Source: Sphingomonas melonis (GTDB lineage: Bacteria > Pseudomonadota > Alphaproteobacteria > Sphingomonadales > Sphingomonadaceae). Taken from it: DNA of 64,000 nt. Location of the stretch: the NCBI RefSeq assembly GCF_013409985.1, contig NZ_JACCBY010000001.1:310001-374000 (forward strand), in the 5' to 3' direction. Shown one piece after another: positions 46,340-55,581 of this stretch. Each line of letters starts with the position of its first letter. Within the stretch, counting starts at the first letter, position 1. The notes beneath the pieces are model-generated. The model made no database searches. It saw only the letters and a program-made list of their open reading frames with translations, and was not told the DNA's origin. A program made the translations under genes and the position numbers.

Positions 46340-46883
46340 AAACGGAAGCCGTGGGCGCGGATTTCGCCAGAGCGTCGATCTTCGCTTCCAGTGTCGCGAG
46401 CCGGTCGAGCACGAGCCCGTCGAGCTTCTCGTGCAACCGCAGGATGTCGAGCTCGGCCCGCAGGTTGGTCTCGTAATCGAGGCTGGCGGCGAGCCGGTCC
46501 TTCGCCGCCTGGCGGTTCTGGCTCATCATGATCACCGGCGCCTGCACCGCGGCGAGCGTCGACAGCATCAGATTGAGGAAGATGTAGGGATAGGGATCGA
46601 ACGCCATGCCGAAATGCGCGAGCACGTCGGTGTTGAGCAGCATCCAGCCGAGCAGCACGACGGTGAAGGCGATGATGAACCCCCACGATCCGCCCACCGC
46701 CGCGACGCGGTCGGCGAGCCGGTCGCCGAGGCTGGAGCGCGCGTCCGCCTCGTCGGCGGCGTCGCGGCTGAGCACCGTGCCCGCGTCGATACTGTCGAGG
46801 ACGCGCCGCTCCTCGGGATCGAGCGCATGCGCGGGTTTGCGCAGCAGGCGCTGGGCGAGATCGGCGAGCGGGATCTGTGCCAT
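46338..46883 (-). CDS. DUF1003 membrane protein
   Basis: A 181-residue protein with the DUF1003 core: GDRLADRVAAVGGSWGFIIAF, a second helix DPYPYIFLNLMLSTLAAVQAPVIMMSQNRQ and the following AAKDRLAASLDYETNLRAELDI. Two transmembrane segments (about 65-85 and 100-125) and a C-terminal coiled coil (about 140-175). Members are often called YlxR-unrelated cyclic-nucleotide-like or S-layer-related, but no role is established. ATG 46883 (MAQIPLADLA). It is divergent from the HerA-like ATPase gene. Confidence 0.85.
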   Translation of the reverse strand: MAQIPLADLAQRLLRKPAHALDPEERRVLDSIDAGTVLSRDAADEADARSSLGDRLADRVAAVGGSWGFIIAFTVVLLGWMLLNTDVLAHFGMAFDPYPYIFLNLMLSTLAAVQAPVIMMSQNRQAAKDRLAASLDYETNLRAELDILRLHEKLDGLVLDRLATLEAKIDALAKSAPTASV

Positions 46884-47011
46884 CGGGTGGCTCCTTCGGG
46901 CAGGCGGAGGGACGCAGCCGTAACGACCGTGCCGGTCAGCGACAACCAATGTCGGCATCGGCCGCAAAGCGCTTGCCCCCGCCCCCCCGGATACGCCAAA
47001 CGCGCGGGACA

Positions 47012-48478
47012 ATGACCGTCAGCGTAGACATGGGCAGCGACGACCGCGGCGCGCCCGTGACCATGGACCTCGAAGAACTGCTCGCCACCCGCTTGCTCGT
47101 CCAGGGCAATTCGGGGTCGGGCAAGTCGCATCTGCTGCGCCGCCTGCTCGAAGGGTCGGCGGGGCAGGTGCAGCAGGTGGTGATCGATCCGGAGGGTGAT
47201 TTCGTCACGCTCGCCGGACCCTATGGCCATGTCGTGATCGAGGGGGCGGATTATTCGGTGCCCGAGATCGCGCGCATCGCCACCCGGCTGCGCGAGCATC
47301 GCGCCAGCGTCGTGCTCAGCCTCGAGGGGCTGGAGGCGGAGGGGCAGATGCGCTGTGCCGCCGCTTTCCTGTCGGCGCTGTTCGATGCGCCGCGCGAACA
47401 TTGGTATCCGGCGCTGGTCGTCGTCGACGAGGCGCAATTGTTCGCGCCGACGACCGGCGGCGAAGTGGCCGAGGAGGTGCGCCGCGCCTCGCTGTCGGCG
47501 ATGACCAATCTGATGTGCCGCGGCCGCAAGCGCGGGCTCGCCGGGGTGATCGCGACGCAGCGGCTCGCTAAGCTCGCCAAGAACGTCGCGGCCGAGGCGT
47601 CCAACTTCCTGATGGGGCGCACCTTCCTCGACATCGACATGGCGCGCGCCGCCGATCTGCTCGGCATGGAGCGGCGGCAGGCCGAATCGATCCGCGATCT
47701 CGCCCGCGGCACCTTCCTCGCGCTCGGGCCGGCGGTGTCGCGGCGGCCGATCACGGTGAAGATCGGCCAGGTCGCCACCTCGGCGCGCAGCGGCAGCCCC
47801 AAGCTCACCCCGCTGCCGAGCGCACCGGCGGAAAATTTGCAGCAGCTCATCTTCGCGCCGCCGCCCGAGGAGGCGCCGCAACTGCCGATGGCGTTCGAGT
47901 CGCGGCCGCGGCGAGTGCCCGCCGACGAACTGCTCGACACGATCGAGCGACCGGCGTCGCAGCAGACGGTGCTGGCGCCGCTGCCCGACAAGTCGGACGA
48001 CGAGGTCGAGCGCATCTATGCCGACGTGCTGGAGGCGATCGTCGCCGATCGCGATTCGGCGCTGCGCCCGCCGTCTGTGCTGTTCCAGGATTTCCAGGTG
48101 CGCTGCCGGATGGCGGGCCTCGCCAAGCCGCCGCTCGACCTGCCCGGCTTCACCCGCCGGCTGTCGGCGGCGCGCGCCGGCATCTTCGACGTCACCGACC
48201 CGCAATGGGCCGAGGCGATGGAGCTTGCAAACAGCCTGCCCGACGACATGATCGGCGCCTTCCTGCTCGTCGCCCGCGCCGCGAAGAACGGCGAGCCGTG
48301 CCCGTCGGATACGGCGCTGGCGGAGACCTACGGCACGAGCTCGCTGGGGCGGGTGCGGCGGCTGATCGGCTATATCGAGAGCCGCGAATTGTTCGTCGCG
48401 CGGGTCGACCTGTCGGGCAAACGCTCGATCACCATTCCGCGACTCGGCTGGACGACCGCCGCAAGCGAGGCGGGCTAA
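47012..48478 (+). CDS. HerA/DUF87-like P-loop ATPase
   Basis: A 488-residue ATPase. The N-terminal ~290 residues hold a HerA/FtsK-type domain: Walker A LVQGNSGSGKSHLLRRLLEG, Walker B ALVVVDEAQLFAPTTGG, and an RGRKRGLAGVIATQRLAKL arginine-rich region. The C-terminal ~190 residues have a Pro-rich linker and a helical domain ending SGKRSITIPRLGW, resembling a winged helix. HerA proteins usually pair with NurA or SIR2-like effectors; none is adjacent here. The role (DNA processing or defence) is not established. ATG 47012; monocistronic. Confidence 0.8.
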   Translation: MTVSVDMGSDDRGAPVTMDLEELLATRLLVQGNSGSGKSHLLRRLLEGSAGQVQQVVIDPEGDFVTLAGPYGHVVIEGADYSVPEIARIATRLREHRASVVLSLEGLEAEGQMRCAAAFLSALFDAPREHWYPALVVVDEAQLFAPTTGGEVAEEVRRASLSAMTNLMCRGRKRGLAGVIATQRLAKLAKNVAAEASNFLMGRTFLDIDMARAADLLGMERRQAESIRDLARGTFLALGPAVSRRPITVKIGQVATSARSGSPKLTPLPSAPAENLQQLIFAPPPEEAPQLPMAFESRPRRVPADELLDTIERPASQQTVLAPLPDKSDDEVERIYADVLEAIVADRDSALRPPSVLFQDFQVRCRMAGLAKPPLDLPGFTRRLSAARAGIFDVTDPQWAEAMELANSLPDDMIGAFLLVARAAKNGEPCPSDTALAETYGTSSLGRVRRLIGYIESRELFVARVDLSGKRSITIPRLGWTTAASEAG

Positions 48479-48479
48479 A

Positions 48480-48620
48480 TCCTCCCCCGCCAGGGGGGGG
48501 TGGCGCCGCGAAGCGGTGACGGAGGGGGAGGATACGGCGAACGGGGTCGTATGCGGCAGCGCCCCCTCCACCTCCGGCCTGCGGCCGGCGGTCCCCCTCC
48601 CCCGCTAAAGCGAGGGAGGA
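48480..48620. repeat. Intergenic repeat family D, copy 3
   Basis: It opens TCCTCCCCCGCCAGGGGGGG, then TGACGGAGGGGGAGGAT, a GTCGTATGCGGCAGCGCCCC centre and a right half ending GCGAGGGAGGACTT. It abuts the stop of the HerA-like gene at one side and the DUF808 stop at the other. Confidence 0.75.
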
Positions 48621-48629
48621 CTTCAGTCC

Positions 48630-49562
48630 TCAATGCCCCTTGCGCGGCAGCAGGTGCAGCACGCCGACGATCGCGCCGCCGACGATCAGCCCGACGATCC
48701 CCGATCCCACCGCGGTCACGATCCAGTTGACCACGCCGGGCAGCACGCCGACCGCATGGGCCGCGCCCTCGGCGGCGTGGTGGAGCGCATGGGGCAGGGT
48801 GGTGAGGCCGAATGCTTCCATGCCGTGGACGATGATCCCGCCGCCGACCCAGACCATCGCCGCGGTGCCGATCAGCGACAGCGCGTTCAGGACCACCGGC
48901 ATCGCCGACACCAGCCCGCGACCCAGCGCCTGCGATCCCGCGCCCGGCTTCTGCGCGAGATGCAGGCCGATATCGTCCATCTTCACGATCAGCGCGACGA
49001 TGCCATAGACGCCGACGGTGATCGCGATCCCCACCAGGGCGAGCGCGATCGCCTGATTGACCAAGGTCTGCCCGTTCAGCTCGCCCAATGCGATCGCCAT
49101 GATCTCGCCCGACAGGATCAGGTCGGTGCGTACCGCGCCCGACACCTGGCGGTCTTCGAGCGCCTTGGGATCGGTCTCGACCACCGCGTCCTCGCCATGG
49201 CCGTGGCCGGTCAGCGCGCCGACGATCTTCTCCGCCGCCTCGAAGCAGAGATAGGCGCCGCCCAGCATCAGGATCGGCGTGATCGCCCAGGGCGCCAGCG
49301 CGCTCAGCACCAGCGCCGCGGGCAGCAGGAACAGCAGCTTGTTCTTCAGCGACCCCAGCGCGATCTTGCCGATGATCGGCAGCTCGCGCGCCGGGCTCAA
49401 CCCGACGACATAGGTCGGCGTCACCGCGGTATCGTCGATGACGACGCCCGCCGCCTTCGCGCCCGCCTTGCCCGCCGCGCCGGCGACGTCGTCGAGGCTG
49501 GCGGCGGCGAGCTTCGCCATCGCCGCGATATCGTCGAGCAGCGCTACCAGTCCGCCGGCCAT
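48630..49562 (-). CDS. DUF808 (YedI-like) membrane protein
   Basis: A 310-residue protein. It begins MAGGLVALLDDIAAMAKLAA, the exact YedI/DUF808 N-terminus, then DDTAVTPTYVVGLSPARELPII. Six or seven hydrophobic helices follow, with a His-rich patch in LTGHGHGEDA. The family is conserved but has no known activity. I chose ATG 49562, with AGGGG about 10 bases upstream, over an in-frame ATG at 49595. Divergent from the oligopeptidase gene. Confidence 0.9.
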   Translation of the reverse strand: MAGGLVALLDDIAAMAKLAAASLDDVAGAAGKAGAKAAGVVIDDTAVTPTYVVGLSPARELPIIGKIALGSLKNKLLFLLPAALVLSALAPWAITPILMLGGAYLCFEAAEKIVGALTGHGHGEDAVVETDPKALEDRQVSGAVRTDLILSGEIMAIALGELNGQTLVNQAIALALVGIAITVGVYGIVALIVKMDDIGLHLAQKPGAGSQALGRGLVSAMPVVLNALSLIGTAAMVWVGGGIIVHGMEAFGLTTLPHALHHAAEGAAHAVGVLPGVVNWIVTAVGSGIVGLIVGGAIVGVLHLLPRKGH

Positions 49563-49707
49563 GTCCCGTGTCCCCTGTTGTCCGCCATCAGCCATGACGG
49601 CGGCGCGGGAACGGTTCAATACACGAGGTGTTTCCGCTTTGTTGCTCGTCGCCCGAACGCGCGGGGAAGGGCATGACGGCTCCCGATCGCGCGGCTAAGG
49701 CTAGGCC

Positions 49708-51768
49708 ATGACCGATATCACGCCGCCCGTCGCCGACCGGCGCCCGCACAGCTTCACCACGCACGGCATCACCATCGAGGATCCCTATGCCTGGCTGAAG
49801 GACCCGAACTATCCCGAGGTCACCGACCCCGACGTGCTCGCCTATCTCGCGGCGGAGAACGCCTATTTCGAAAGCGTGATGGCGCCGCACCAGCCGCTGG
49901 TCGACCGGTTGTACGAAGAGATGAAGGCGCGCATCAAGGAGGACGAATCCTCGGTGCCGCAGAAGGATGGCGACTGGCTCTACTGGACCGCCTATGAAAC
50001 CGGCGGCCAGTATCGCAAATGGTGGCGCAAGCCCGTGGCGGGCGGCTCCGACGAGTTGCTGCTCGACGAACCCGCGCTCGCCGAGGGCAAGGAATATTTC
50101 CGGCTCGGCGCCTTCGCGGTCAGCAACGACGGCCGCCATCTCGCCTACGCCATCGACGACAGCGGTGCCGAACGGTTTGAGGTGCGCGTCAAGAATCTCG
50201 AGACCGGCGAGCATCTGCCCGAGGTGATCCCCGGCATGCTCTCCGACATCGTCTGGACCAGCGACGACACCGGCTTCCTCTACGGCCTCGCCAACGAGCA
50301 ATGGCGCACCGACAACGCCCGTTTCCACCGGCTCGGCACGCCGGTGAGCGACGACGTCGAGCTGTTCCACGAGGCGGACGAGGGCTATCGCGTCGCCGTC
50401 GCCGAGACCAGCGACCGCCAGTGGCTGGTGATCGGCACCGGCGACCATGTCACCAGCGAGGTGCGGCTGCTCCCCGCCAACGATCCGCTGGCGACGCCGA
50501 TCCTCGTCGCCCTCCGCAAGGAGGGGCGCGAATATGACGTCGACGCGCATGACGGCACGTTGTTCATCCACACCAACGACACCGATCCGATGTGGCGGCT
50601 GTGCACCGCGAGCATCGACGCGCCGGGCGACTGGCACGAACTGATCCCCGCCGACCCGCATTTCTATATGACCGGCGTCGAATGCTACCGCGACTTCTTC
50701 GTCGTCGAGGGCCGGCTCGACGGGCTCGATCAGATCGCGATCCATCGCTACGACGCGCCGACCGAACCGCAGCGCATCGCCTTCCCCGAACCGAGCTATG
50801 CCGCCGGCCTCGGCGACAATCCCGAATATGCGGTCGACACGCTGCGGCTCGGCTATGAATCGATGGTCACGCCGAGCACCGTCTACGATTACGATGTCGC
50901 GACCGGCGCGCTCGAGGTGCGCAAGGTGCAGGAGATTCCCGCCGGTTACGACGCCGCCGGCTATCGCACCGAGCGGCTCAAGATCGCCGCGCGCGACGGC
51001 ACCGAAATCCCGGTGTCGATCGTCTATCCCGCCGGTTTCCAGCGCGACGGGTCGCAGCCGTTGTTCCTCTATGCCTATGGCGCCTACGGCTATGCGATCC
51101 CGCCCGGCTTCTCGACCGGGCGGCTGTCGCTGCTCGACCGCGGTTTCGCTTATGCCATCGCGCATATCCGCGGCGGCGACGATCTCGGCCAGCAATGGTA
51201 TCACGACGGCAAGCTCGACAAGCGCACCAACACGTTCAACGACTTCGTCGACGTCGCCAAGGGGCTGATCGACGCCGGCTGGACCAGGGCCGGCCGCATC
51301 GCCACCGCCGGCCGCTCGGCGGGCGGCGAGCTGATGGGCGCGATCGTCAATTCCGATCCCGAACTATGGGGCGCGGTGATCGCCGACGTGCCGTTCGTCG
51401 ACGTGCTCAACACGATGCTCGACGCCGACCTGCCGCTCACCCCGGGCGAATGGCCCGAATGGGGCAATCCGATCGAGGACAAGGCGGCGTTCGAGCTGAT
51501 CCGCAGCTACAGCCCGTACGACAATGTCGTCGCGCAGGACTATCCGCCGATGTTCATCTCGGGCGGGCTCAACGATCCGCGCGTGACCTATTGGGAGCCG
51601 GCGAAATGGGCGGCGAAGCTGCGCGCCACCAAGACCGACGATAACGTGCTGCTGCTCAAGACCAACATGGGCGCGGGCCATGGCGGCAAGTCGGGCCGGT
51701 TCGAATCGCTGCGCGAGGCGGCGGAGGAACACGCCTTCGTGCTCTGGCAGCTCGGGATCGACCGCTGA
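49708..51768 (+). CDS. ptrB: Oligopeptidase B (S9A serine peptidase)
   Basis: A 686-residue cytosolic peptidase that cuts small peptides after Arg/Lys. An N-terminal seven-bladed beta-propeller (about 70-410) precedes the alpha/beta-hydrolase domain. The catalytic set is Ser in GRSAGGELMG (about 537), Asp in SGGLNDPRVTYWEPAKW, and His in NMGAGHGGKSGRF. HIRGGDDLGQQWYHDGK is the S9A signature. The D-P-R-V/E-P-A-K-W pattern favours oligopeptidase B over prolyl oligopeptidase. The stop overlaps the proposed CTG start of the DedA gene. Confidence 0.94.
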   Translation: MTDITPPVADRRPHSFTTHGITIEDPYAWLKDPNYPEVTDPDVLAYLAAENAYFESVMAPHQPLVDRLYEEMKARIKEDESSVPQKDGDWLYWTAYETGGQYRKWWRKPVAGGSDELLLDEPALAEGKEYFRLGAFAVSNDGRHLAYAIDDSGAERFEVRVKNLETGEHLPEVIPGMLSDIVWTSDDTGFLYGLANEQWRTDNARFHRLGTPVSDDVELFHEADEGYRVAVAETSDRQWLVIGTGDHVTSEVRLLPANDPLATPILVALRKEGREYDVDAHDGTLFIHTNDTDPMWRLCTASIDAPGDWHELIPADPHFYMTGVECYRDFFVVEGRLDGLDQIAIHRYDAPTEPQRIAFPEPSYAAGLGDNPEYAVDTLRLGYESMVTPSTVYDYDVATGALEVRKVQEIPAGYDAAGYRTERLKIAARDGTEIPVSIVYPAGFQRDGSQPLFLYAYGAYGYAIPPGFSTGRLSLLDRGFAYAIAHIRGGDDLGQQWYHDGKLDKRTNTFNDFVDVAKGLIDAGWTRAGRIATAGRSAGGELMGAIVNSDPELWGAVIADVPFVDVLNTMLDADLPLTPGEWPEWGNPIEDKAAFELIRSYSPYDNVVAQDYPPMFISGGLNDPRVTYWEPAKWAAKLRATKTDDNVLLLKTNMGAGHGGKSGRFESLREAAEEHAFVLWQLGIDR

Positions 51769-52334
51769 GCATCGAGGCGCTCATCGCCGATTACGGGCTC
51801 GCCGCGGTGTTCCTCGGCGCGGGGATCGAGGGCGAGACGATGGTGCTCGCCGGCGGGCTGTTCGCGCATGAGGGCATGCTGTCGCTGCCCGGCGCGATGA
51901 TCGCCGCGGCGAGCGGCTCGTTCCTCGCCGACCAGGCGTTCTTCGCCGCCGGCCGGCGCTTCCGCGACCATCGCTGGGTGCAGCGCGCGCAGGCCAAGCC
52001 GGCGTTCGTCAAGGCGCTCGACACGCTCGAACGTTATCCGATCGGCTTCATCTTCATCTTCCGCTTCCTCTACGGGCTGCGCACGGTCAGCCCGATCGCG
52101 ATCGGCACGACGCAGGTGCCGACGCGCACCTTCCTGTGGATCAACGCGATTGCCGCCTGCGTCTGGGCGGTGCTGTTCACCAGCCTCGGCTATGTCTTCG
52201 GCACCGGCATCGCCGAGCTGCTCGGCCGCTATCGCCCGCACGGCCGCCAGTGGCTGTGGGTGGCGCTGGCGGCGCTGGTGCTCGGCACGCTGTTCGCCGG
52301 CTTCCGCTGGTGGCGTCGGCGGCAGCAGGGATGA
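51765..52334 (+). CDS. DedA-family membrane protein (possible CTG start)
   Basis: A 189-residue integral membrane protein. The DedA pattern is seen in AVFLGAGIEGETMVLAGGLFA, then the RFLYGLRTVSPIAIG motif with its conserved Arg and Gly, and WINAIAACVWAVLFTSLGYV. The conserved N-terminus (SIEALIADYGLAAVF) continues upstream of the first ATG/GTG/TTG-type codon (GTG 51807) back to a CTG at 51765. That CTG overlaps the ptrB stop as CTGA. I chose CTG 51765; GTG 51807 would give 175 residues and cut the first helix. DedA proteins move lipids or protect membrane potential. Confidence 0.82.
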   Translation: MSIEALIADYGLAAVFLGAGIEGETMVLAGGLFAHEGMLSLPGAMIAAASGSFLADQAFFAAGRRFRDHRWVQRAQAKPAFVKALDTLERYPIGFIFIFRFLYGLRTVSPIAIGTTQVPTRTFLWINAIAACVWAVLFTSLGYVFGTGIAELLGRYRPHGRQWLWVALAALVLGTLFAGFRWWRRRQQG

Positions 52335-52729
52335 GCGGCCGCTTCACCCTCTCGATCACCGCCGATGCGGGCGACATCGACGAGCTCGGCCACGTCAACA
52401 ATGCGGTCTGGGTGCGCTGGATTCAGGACATTGCGGTCGCGCATTGGGAGGCTGTGGCCCCGGCGGCGGACCGCGCCGCGATGGTCTGGGTCGTGACCCG
52501 ACATGAGATCGACTATCGCGGCAACGTCGCCGCAGGCGAGACGGTGACGGGCGAAACCTGGGTGCCCGAACCGCCCAAGGGCGCGCGCTTCAACCGCCAC
52601 GTCCGCTTCACCGGGGCCGACGGCAAGGTGAAGGTCGAGGCGGTGACGACCTGGGCGCTGCTCGATCGTGCGACGGGGCGGCTGATGCGGGTGCGGCCGG
52701 AGATCGCCGCGCCCTTCCTCGACCGCTGA
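52331..52729 (+). CDS. Acyl-CoA thioesterase (4HBT hotdog fold)
   Basis: A 132-residue hotdog-fold protein. It has the 4HBT pattern: DIDELGHVNNAVWVRWIQDI (with the catalytic-type Asp-x-x-x-H-V-N-N), then HEIDYRGNVAAGETVTGETW and a VKVEAVTTWALLD strand. This is the YbgC/FadM-like layout, which hydrolyses acyl-CoA; the substrate is unknown. ATG 52331 overlaps the DedA stop (ATGA), giving a coupled ptrB-dedA-thioesterase run. It ends 12 bases before a convergent gene. Confidence 0.9.
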   Translation: MSGRFTLSITADAGDIDELGHVNNAVWVRWIQDIAVAHWEAVAPAADRAAMVWVVTRHEIDYRGNVAAGETVTGETWVPEPPKGARFNRHVRFTGADGKVKVEAVTTWALLDRATGRLMRVRPEIAAPFLDR

Positions 52730-52741
52730 TCCGCCGCGCGG

Positions 52742-53449
52742 TTACAGCCGGCCGAACACCGCCTCGAACCCGGCCTTGTCGCCCGCGGCGAGGAAGCGCG
52801 CCTGTTCGATCCAGCGATCGCGGGTGATCCGCCCGGCGAACGGCCCGAGTTGGGCATCGAGCCGCGCCGCATCGTCGTCGCTCAGCGCCGCGACCTGGCC
52901 CACGGTGGTGATCCCCAGTTCCGCCAGCCGCGCGGTCAGCTTCGGCCCGAGCCCCTTGAGCGTGCTCACCGGCGCCTCCGCGGGCGAATCGCCGGCGGGC
53001 GCGGGCGCGGGGGTAGGCGAAGGCGCGGGTGCCGAAGCGGCCTCGATCGCGGGCGCGGCATCGAGCGGCGCGGCCGCCGCGATCGGCTCGTCCGCCAGCG
53101 GGTCGGCGGCGTCCTCGACCAGCGGCTCGGCGGGGGCGTGCACCGGCGCGTCCTCCACCCGGCGCGCGACCGCCGGTGCCTGAACCGGAGCGGGGGCGGG
53201 GCGCGGCGGGGCCGGCGGGGGAGGCGGCGTCGCTTCGGGTGCGGCGGCGATCACCTCTTCATTGTGGCTGGCGATATGGCGTTCGGCGGCCTTGCGCCGC
53301 GCCTTCAGCCGCGCGCCCCAGACGATCGCCGCGATCACCAGCAGTGCGAAGACCGCCAGCACCGCAAGATGCGCGATGGTGAAGGCATCGGTGGTATCGG
53401 GCAGAAGGCTGGCGCCGGAGGCGCCGCCGGCAGTGGCGGTATCATTCAT
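52742..53449 (-). CDS. Membrane-anchored protein with C-terminal helix-hairpin-helix domain
   Basis: A 235-residue protein. One transmembrane helix (about 26-45, AHLAVLAVFALLVIAAIVWG) is followed by a basic segment and a long Pro/Ala-rich region (about 70-160). The C-terminal ~70 residues form an HhH_5-type domain: LKGLGPKLTARLAELGITTVGQVAALSDDDA, then DRWIEQARFLA. This soluble domain resembles the H3/H4 flap endonuclease-like HhH of ribosome-associated or DNA-binding proteins. Role unknown. Convergent with the thioesterase gene. Confidence 0.85.
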   Translation of the reverse strand: MNDTATAGGASGASLLPDTTDAFTIAHLAVLAVFALLVIAAIVWGARLKARRKAAERHIASHNEEVIAAAPEATPPPPPAPPRPAPAPVQAPAVARRVEDAPVHAPAEPLVEDAADPLADEPIAAAAPLDAAPAIEAASAPAPSPTPAPAPAGDSPAEAPVSTLKGLGPKLTARLAELGITTVGQVAALSDDDAARLDAQLGPFAGRITRDRWIEQARFLAAGDKAGFEAVFGRL

Positions 53450-53621
53450 GCCCCGATCCTACCCGCGCCGCTACGGCACGGCGAGCGGAAACGTCGGCCG
53501 CCGGGAAGAAGGTTGGCATGTCGGCATCGCCGCGACGGCGGCAGGCCCCCCATGATCGGGTCGTGATCGGATGACGACGTGGATCATGGGAGGCATCGTC
53601 TTCCCCGGCGGCGGTGCGCGC

Positions 53622-55466
53622 CTAGCGCAACGCGCGCGCCACCAGCCCGGCGCAATCCGCATCGGTCGCACTCGGCCCCTGCCGGCCGGTGATCGCCCGG
53701 CCGATCGCCTTGAAGATGTTGCCGACCGATTTCACCTCCGCCGGCACGGTCAGCACCGGATCGCTCAGGCTGCCGGTGACGAAGGCCGATCCCGGCAGCC
53801 GCAACAGGCTGTGCCCCTTGGGCGCGCCGGTCAGCCGCAGGTCGATCCGCTCGTCGGGAAAGCGCACCGTGCCCGTCCCGCGCAACTGGCTCGCGCTGGT
53901 GTCCACGACCAATGGCGTCGCGGTGCCACGGCCGCCGCGGACCGGCAGCGCCAGCACGAGGCAGCGCAGCCGCGCGCTGTCCGTGCCGCCGGCGAGCAGC
54001 GCCCGTCCCGCATCGAACCCCAGCGCCGCCGCATAGCGCGCCGGCAGCGTGCCGTCGCGGATCGTGAAGCCGATCCGCCCGTCGGACCGGCCGATCGCCG
54101 CGCGGATCGTATCGCCGCGCCCGCTCAGCCGGGCACGCGCCGCGACCTGGCCGGTAAAGGCGCCCTGCGCCCCGTCGAACGCCTCCACCCGCGTGCCGAC
54201 CAGTCGCAGGTCGACGGTGAGCAGCGGCGATGCCGCCCCGTCGCGCTGGTCGACCGTCACCGTGCCGCGCGCCGTGCCGCCGGCAAGCCGCACGGTCAGC
54301 GGCGCGACGCGCAGCCGCTGGTGGTCGAGCATCAGCACGCCGTCGATGCCGGTCACCGACGTCCGACCGCCATGGCTGAACACGCGCGCGACATGCACCG
54401 CGATCCGCCCGTCGGTCTTGTCGATCTTGGCGAGGTTGATCCGCGTGGCGGGCACCAGCCGCGGCCCGATCGCCCCCTCCAGTGCGGCGCCCTTGGCCAG
54501 CCCCTCGTCGGAGGACAGATCGTCGAAATCGAAGCGTTGCGCGGTCGCCGCCCCGTCCAGCTTGGTGCGGCCGTCCTGCTTGTCGACGGTGACGTGGCCG
54601 GCGATGTCGGACCGGCCGATCGTGCCCTTCAGATCGGTGACGATCCATTTGGGCGCATCGTGGCGGACGTGCGCGGTCAGCGCCACCGGCTGCGTCCCGA
54701 ACAGTCCCGCCTCGATCACCGCATCGATCAGCCGGAGGTCGGCGGCGCGCGCCGCGATGTCGAGCGTCATCGCGTCGGTGTCGAGCGGGCGGTCGGTCGT
54801 ACCCCTGGCGCGCATGTGCAGCGCGTCGCCCTCGATCGCCGCGGTGAACGCCCATGGCGCCGCCACCGGCTGCGCGACCGAGGCGCCGGTGAGCGCGACG
54901 CGGACCGGGGTCCCGCGGATCGTCCCGCTACCATTGATCCGCAACCCCTGCGCATCGGAGGCGAAGGCGACCCGCGCCGCGCGCTGCCGCTTGTCGTCGC
55001 GATAGGCGACGATGCTGTCGCGCACCGTCAGCCCCTGCAGCGTGTTGGAGGATTGGCCGCCCCGCGATCCGCCCGGCCGCGACCAGTTGGTGCGGCCGTC
55101 CGGCGCGCGCACCAGCGCCAGTTGCATGCCGTCGATGACGATGTCGCGCGGCTTGAACGTGCCGGTGAGCAGCGGCCACACCGGAAAGCGCAGCCGCGCC
55201 TCGCGCAGCCGCAGGAAATCGCCGCCGCCAGCCCATGTTGCCTGCGGAATGCGCACCCCGCGCACGACGACGGTCGGCGTGAAGCCGAACCCGTCGGTCC
55301 GTGCCATGCTGTCGATCGTCACCGGCCGGCCGAACCGATCGCTCAGCCGATCGGCGACCAGGCCCTTGAGCATCCCGAACGGAAAGGCGGCGACGATCAG
55401 CAGGAGCAGGGCGAGGATGGCCACCGCCGCCAGCCCCCACCGCCCGAGCGATCGGGTGCCGACCAT
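53622..55466 (-). CDS. AsmA-family protein
   Basis: A 614-residue protein. An N-terminal signal anchor (WGLAAVAILALLLLIVAAFP) is followed by an AsmA domain (FGRPVTIDSMARTDGFGFTP, then VVVRGVRIPQATWA). The remainder is beta-rich with ARARLSGRGDTIRAAIGRSDGRIGF, the AsmA_2 signature, and a C-terminal LTGAPKGHSLLRLPGSAFVTGSLSDP. AsmA-like proteins are thought to bridge the periplasm and move phospholipids to the outer membrane. I chose ATG 55466; a GTG at 55511 would add 15 residues. It is a single gene. Confidence 0.88.
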   Translation of the reverse strand: MVGTRSLGRWGLAAVAILALLLLIVAAFPFGMLKGLVADRLSDRFGRPVTIDSMARTDGFGFTPTVVVRGVRIPQATWAGGGDFLRLREARLRFPVWPLLTGTFKPRDIVIDGMQLALVRAPDGRTNWSRPGGSRGGQSSNTLQGLTVRDSIVAYRDDKRQRAARVAFASDAQGLRINGSGTIRGTPVRVALTGASVAQPVAAPWAFTAAIEGDALHMRARGTTDRPLDTDAMTLDIAARAADLRLIDAVIEAGLFGTQPVALTAHVRHDAPKWIVTDLKGTIGRSDIAGHVTVDKQDGRTKLDGAATAQRFDFDDLSSDEGLAKGAALEGAIGPRLVPATRINLAKIDKTDGRIAVHVARVFSHGGRTSVTGIDGVLMLDHQRLRVAPLTVRLAGGTARGTVTVDQRDGAASPLLTVDLRLVGTRVEAFDGAQGAFTGQVAARARLSGRGDTIRAAIGRSDGRIGFTIRDGTLPARYAAALGFDAGRALLAGGTDSARLRCLVLALPVRGGRGTATPLVVDTSASQLRGTGTVRFPDERIDLRLTGAPKGHSLLRLPGSAFVTGSLSDPVLTVPAEVKSVGNIFKAIGRAITGRQGPSATDADCAGLVARALR

Positions 55467-55581
55467 ACGCCCCCGGCCTGTCGCAGCGCCTGTGCCAGGC
55501 CGGCTCAGCACGAACGACGGAATTCAGGAGCGCTTAACATGCATCATGGACGCGCATCAGGCCGACATGGTTCCGGACCGG

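Noticed and set aside
46568..48571. Long minus-strand frame opposite the HerA-like ATPase gene
   Set aside because: Shadow frame: its only recognisable part is out-of-frame sequence of known genes, and the plus-strand gene has clear Walker motifs.
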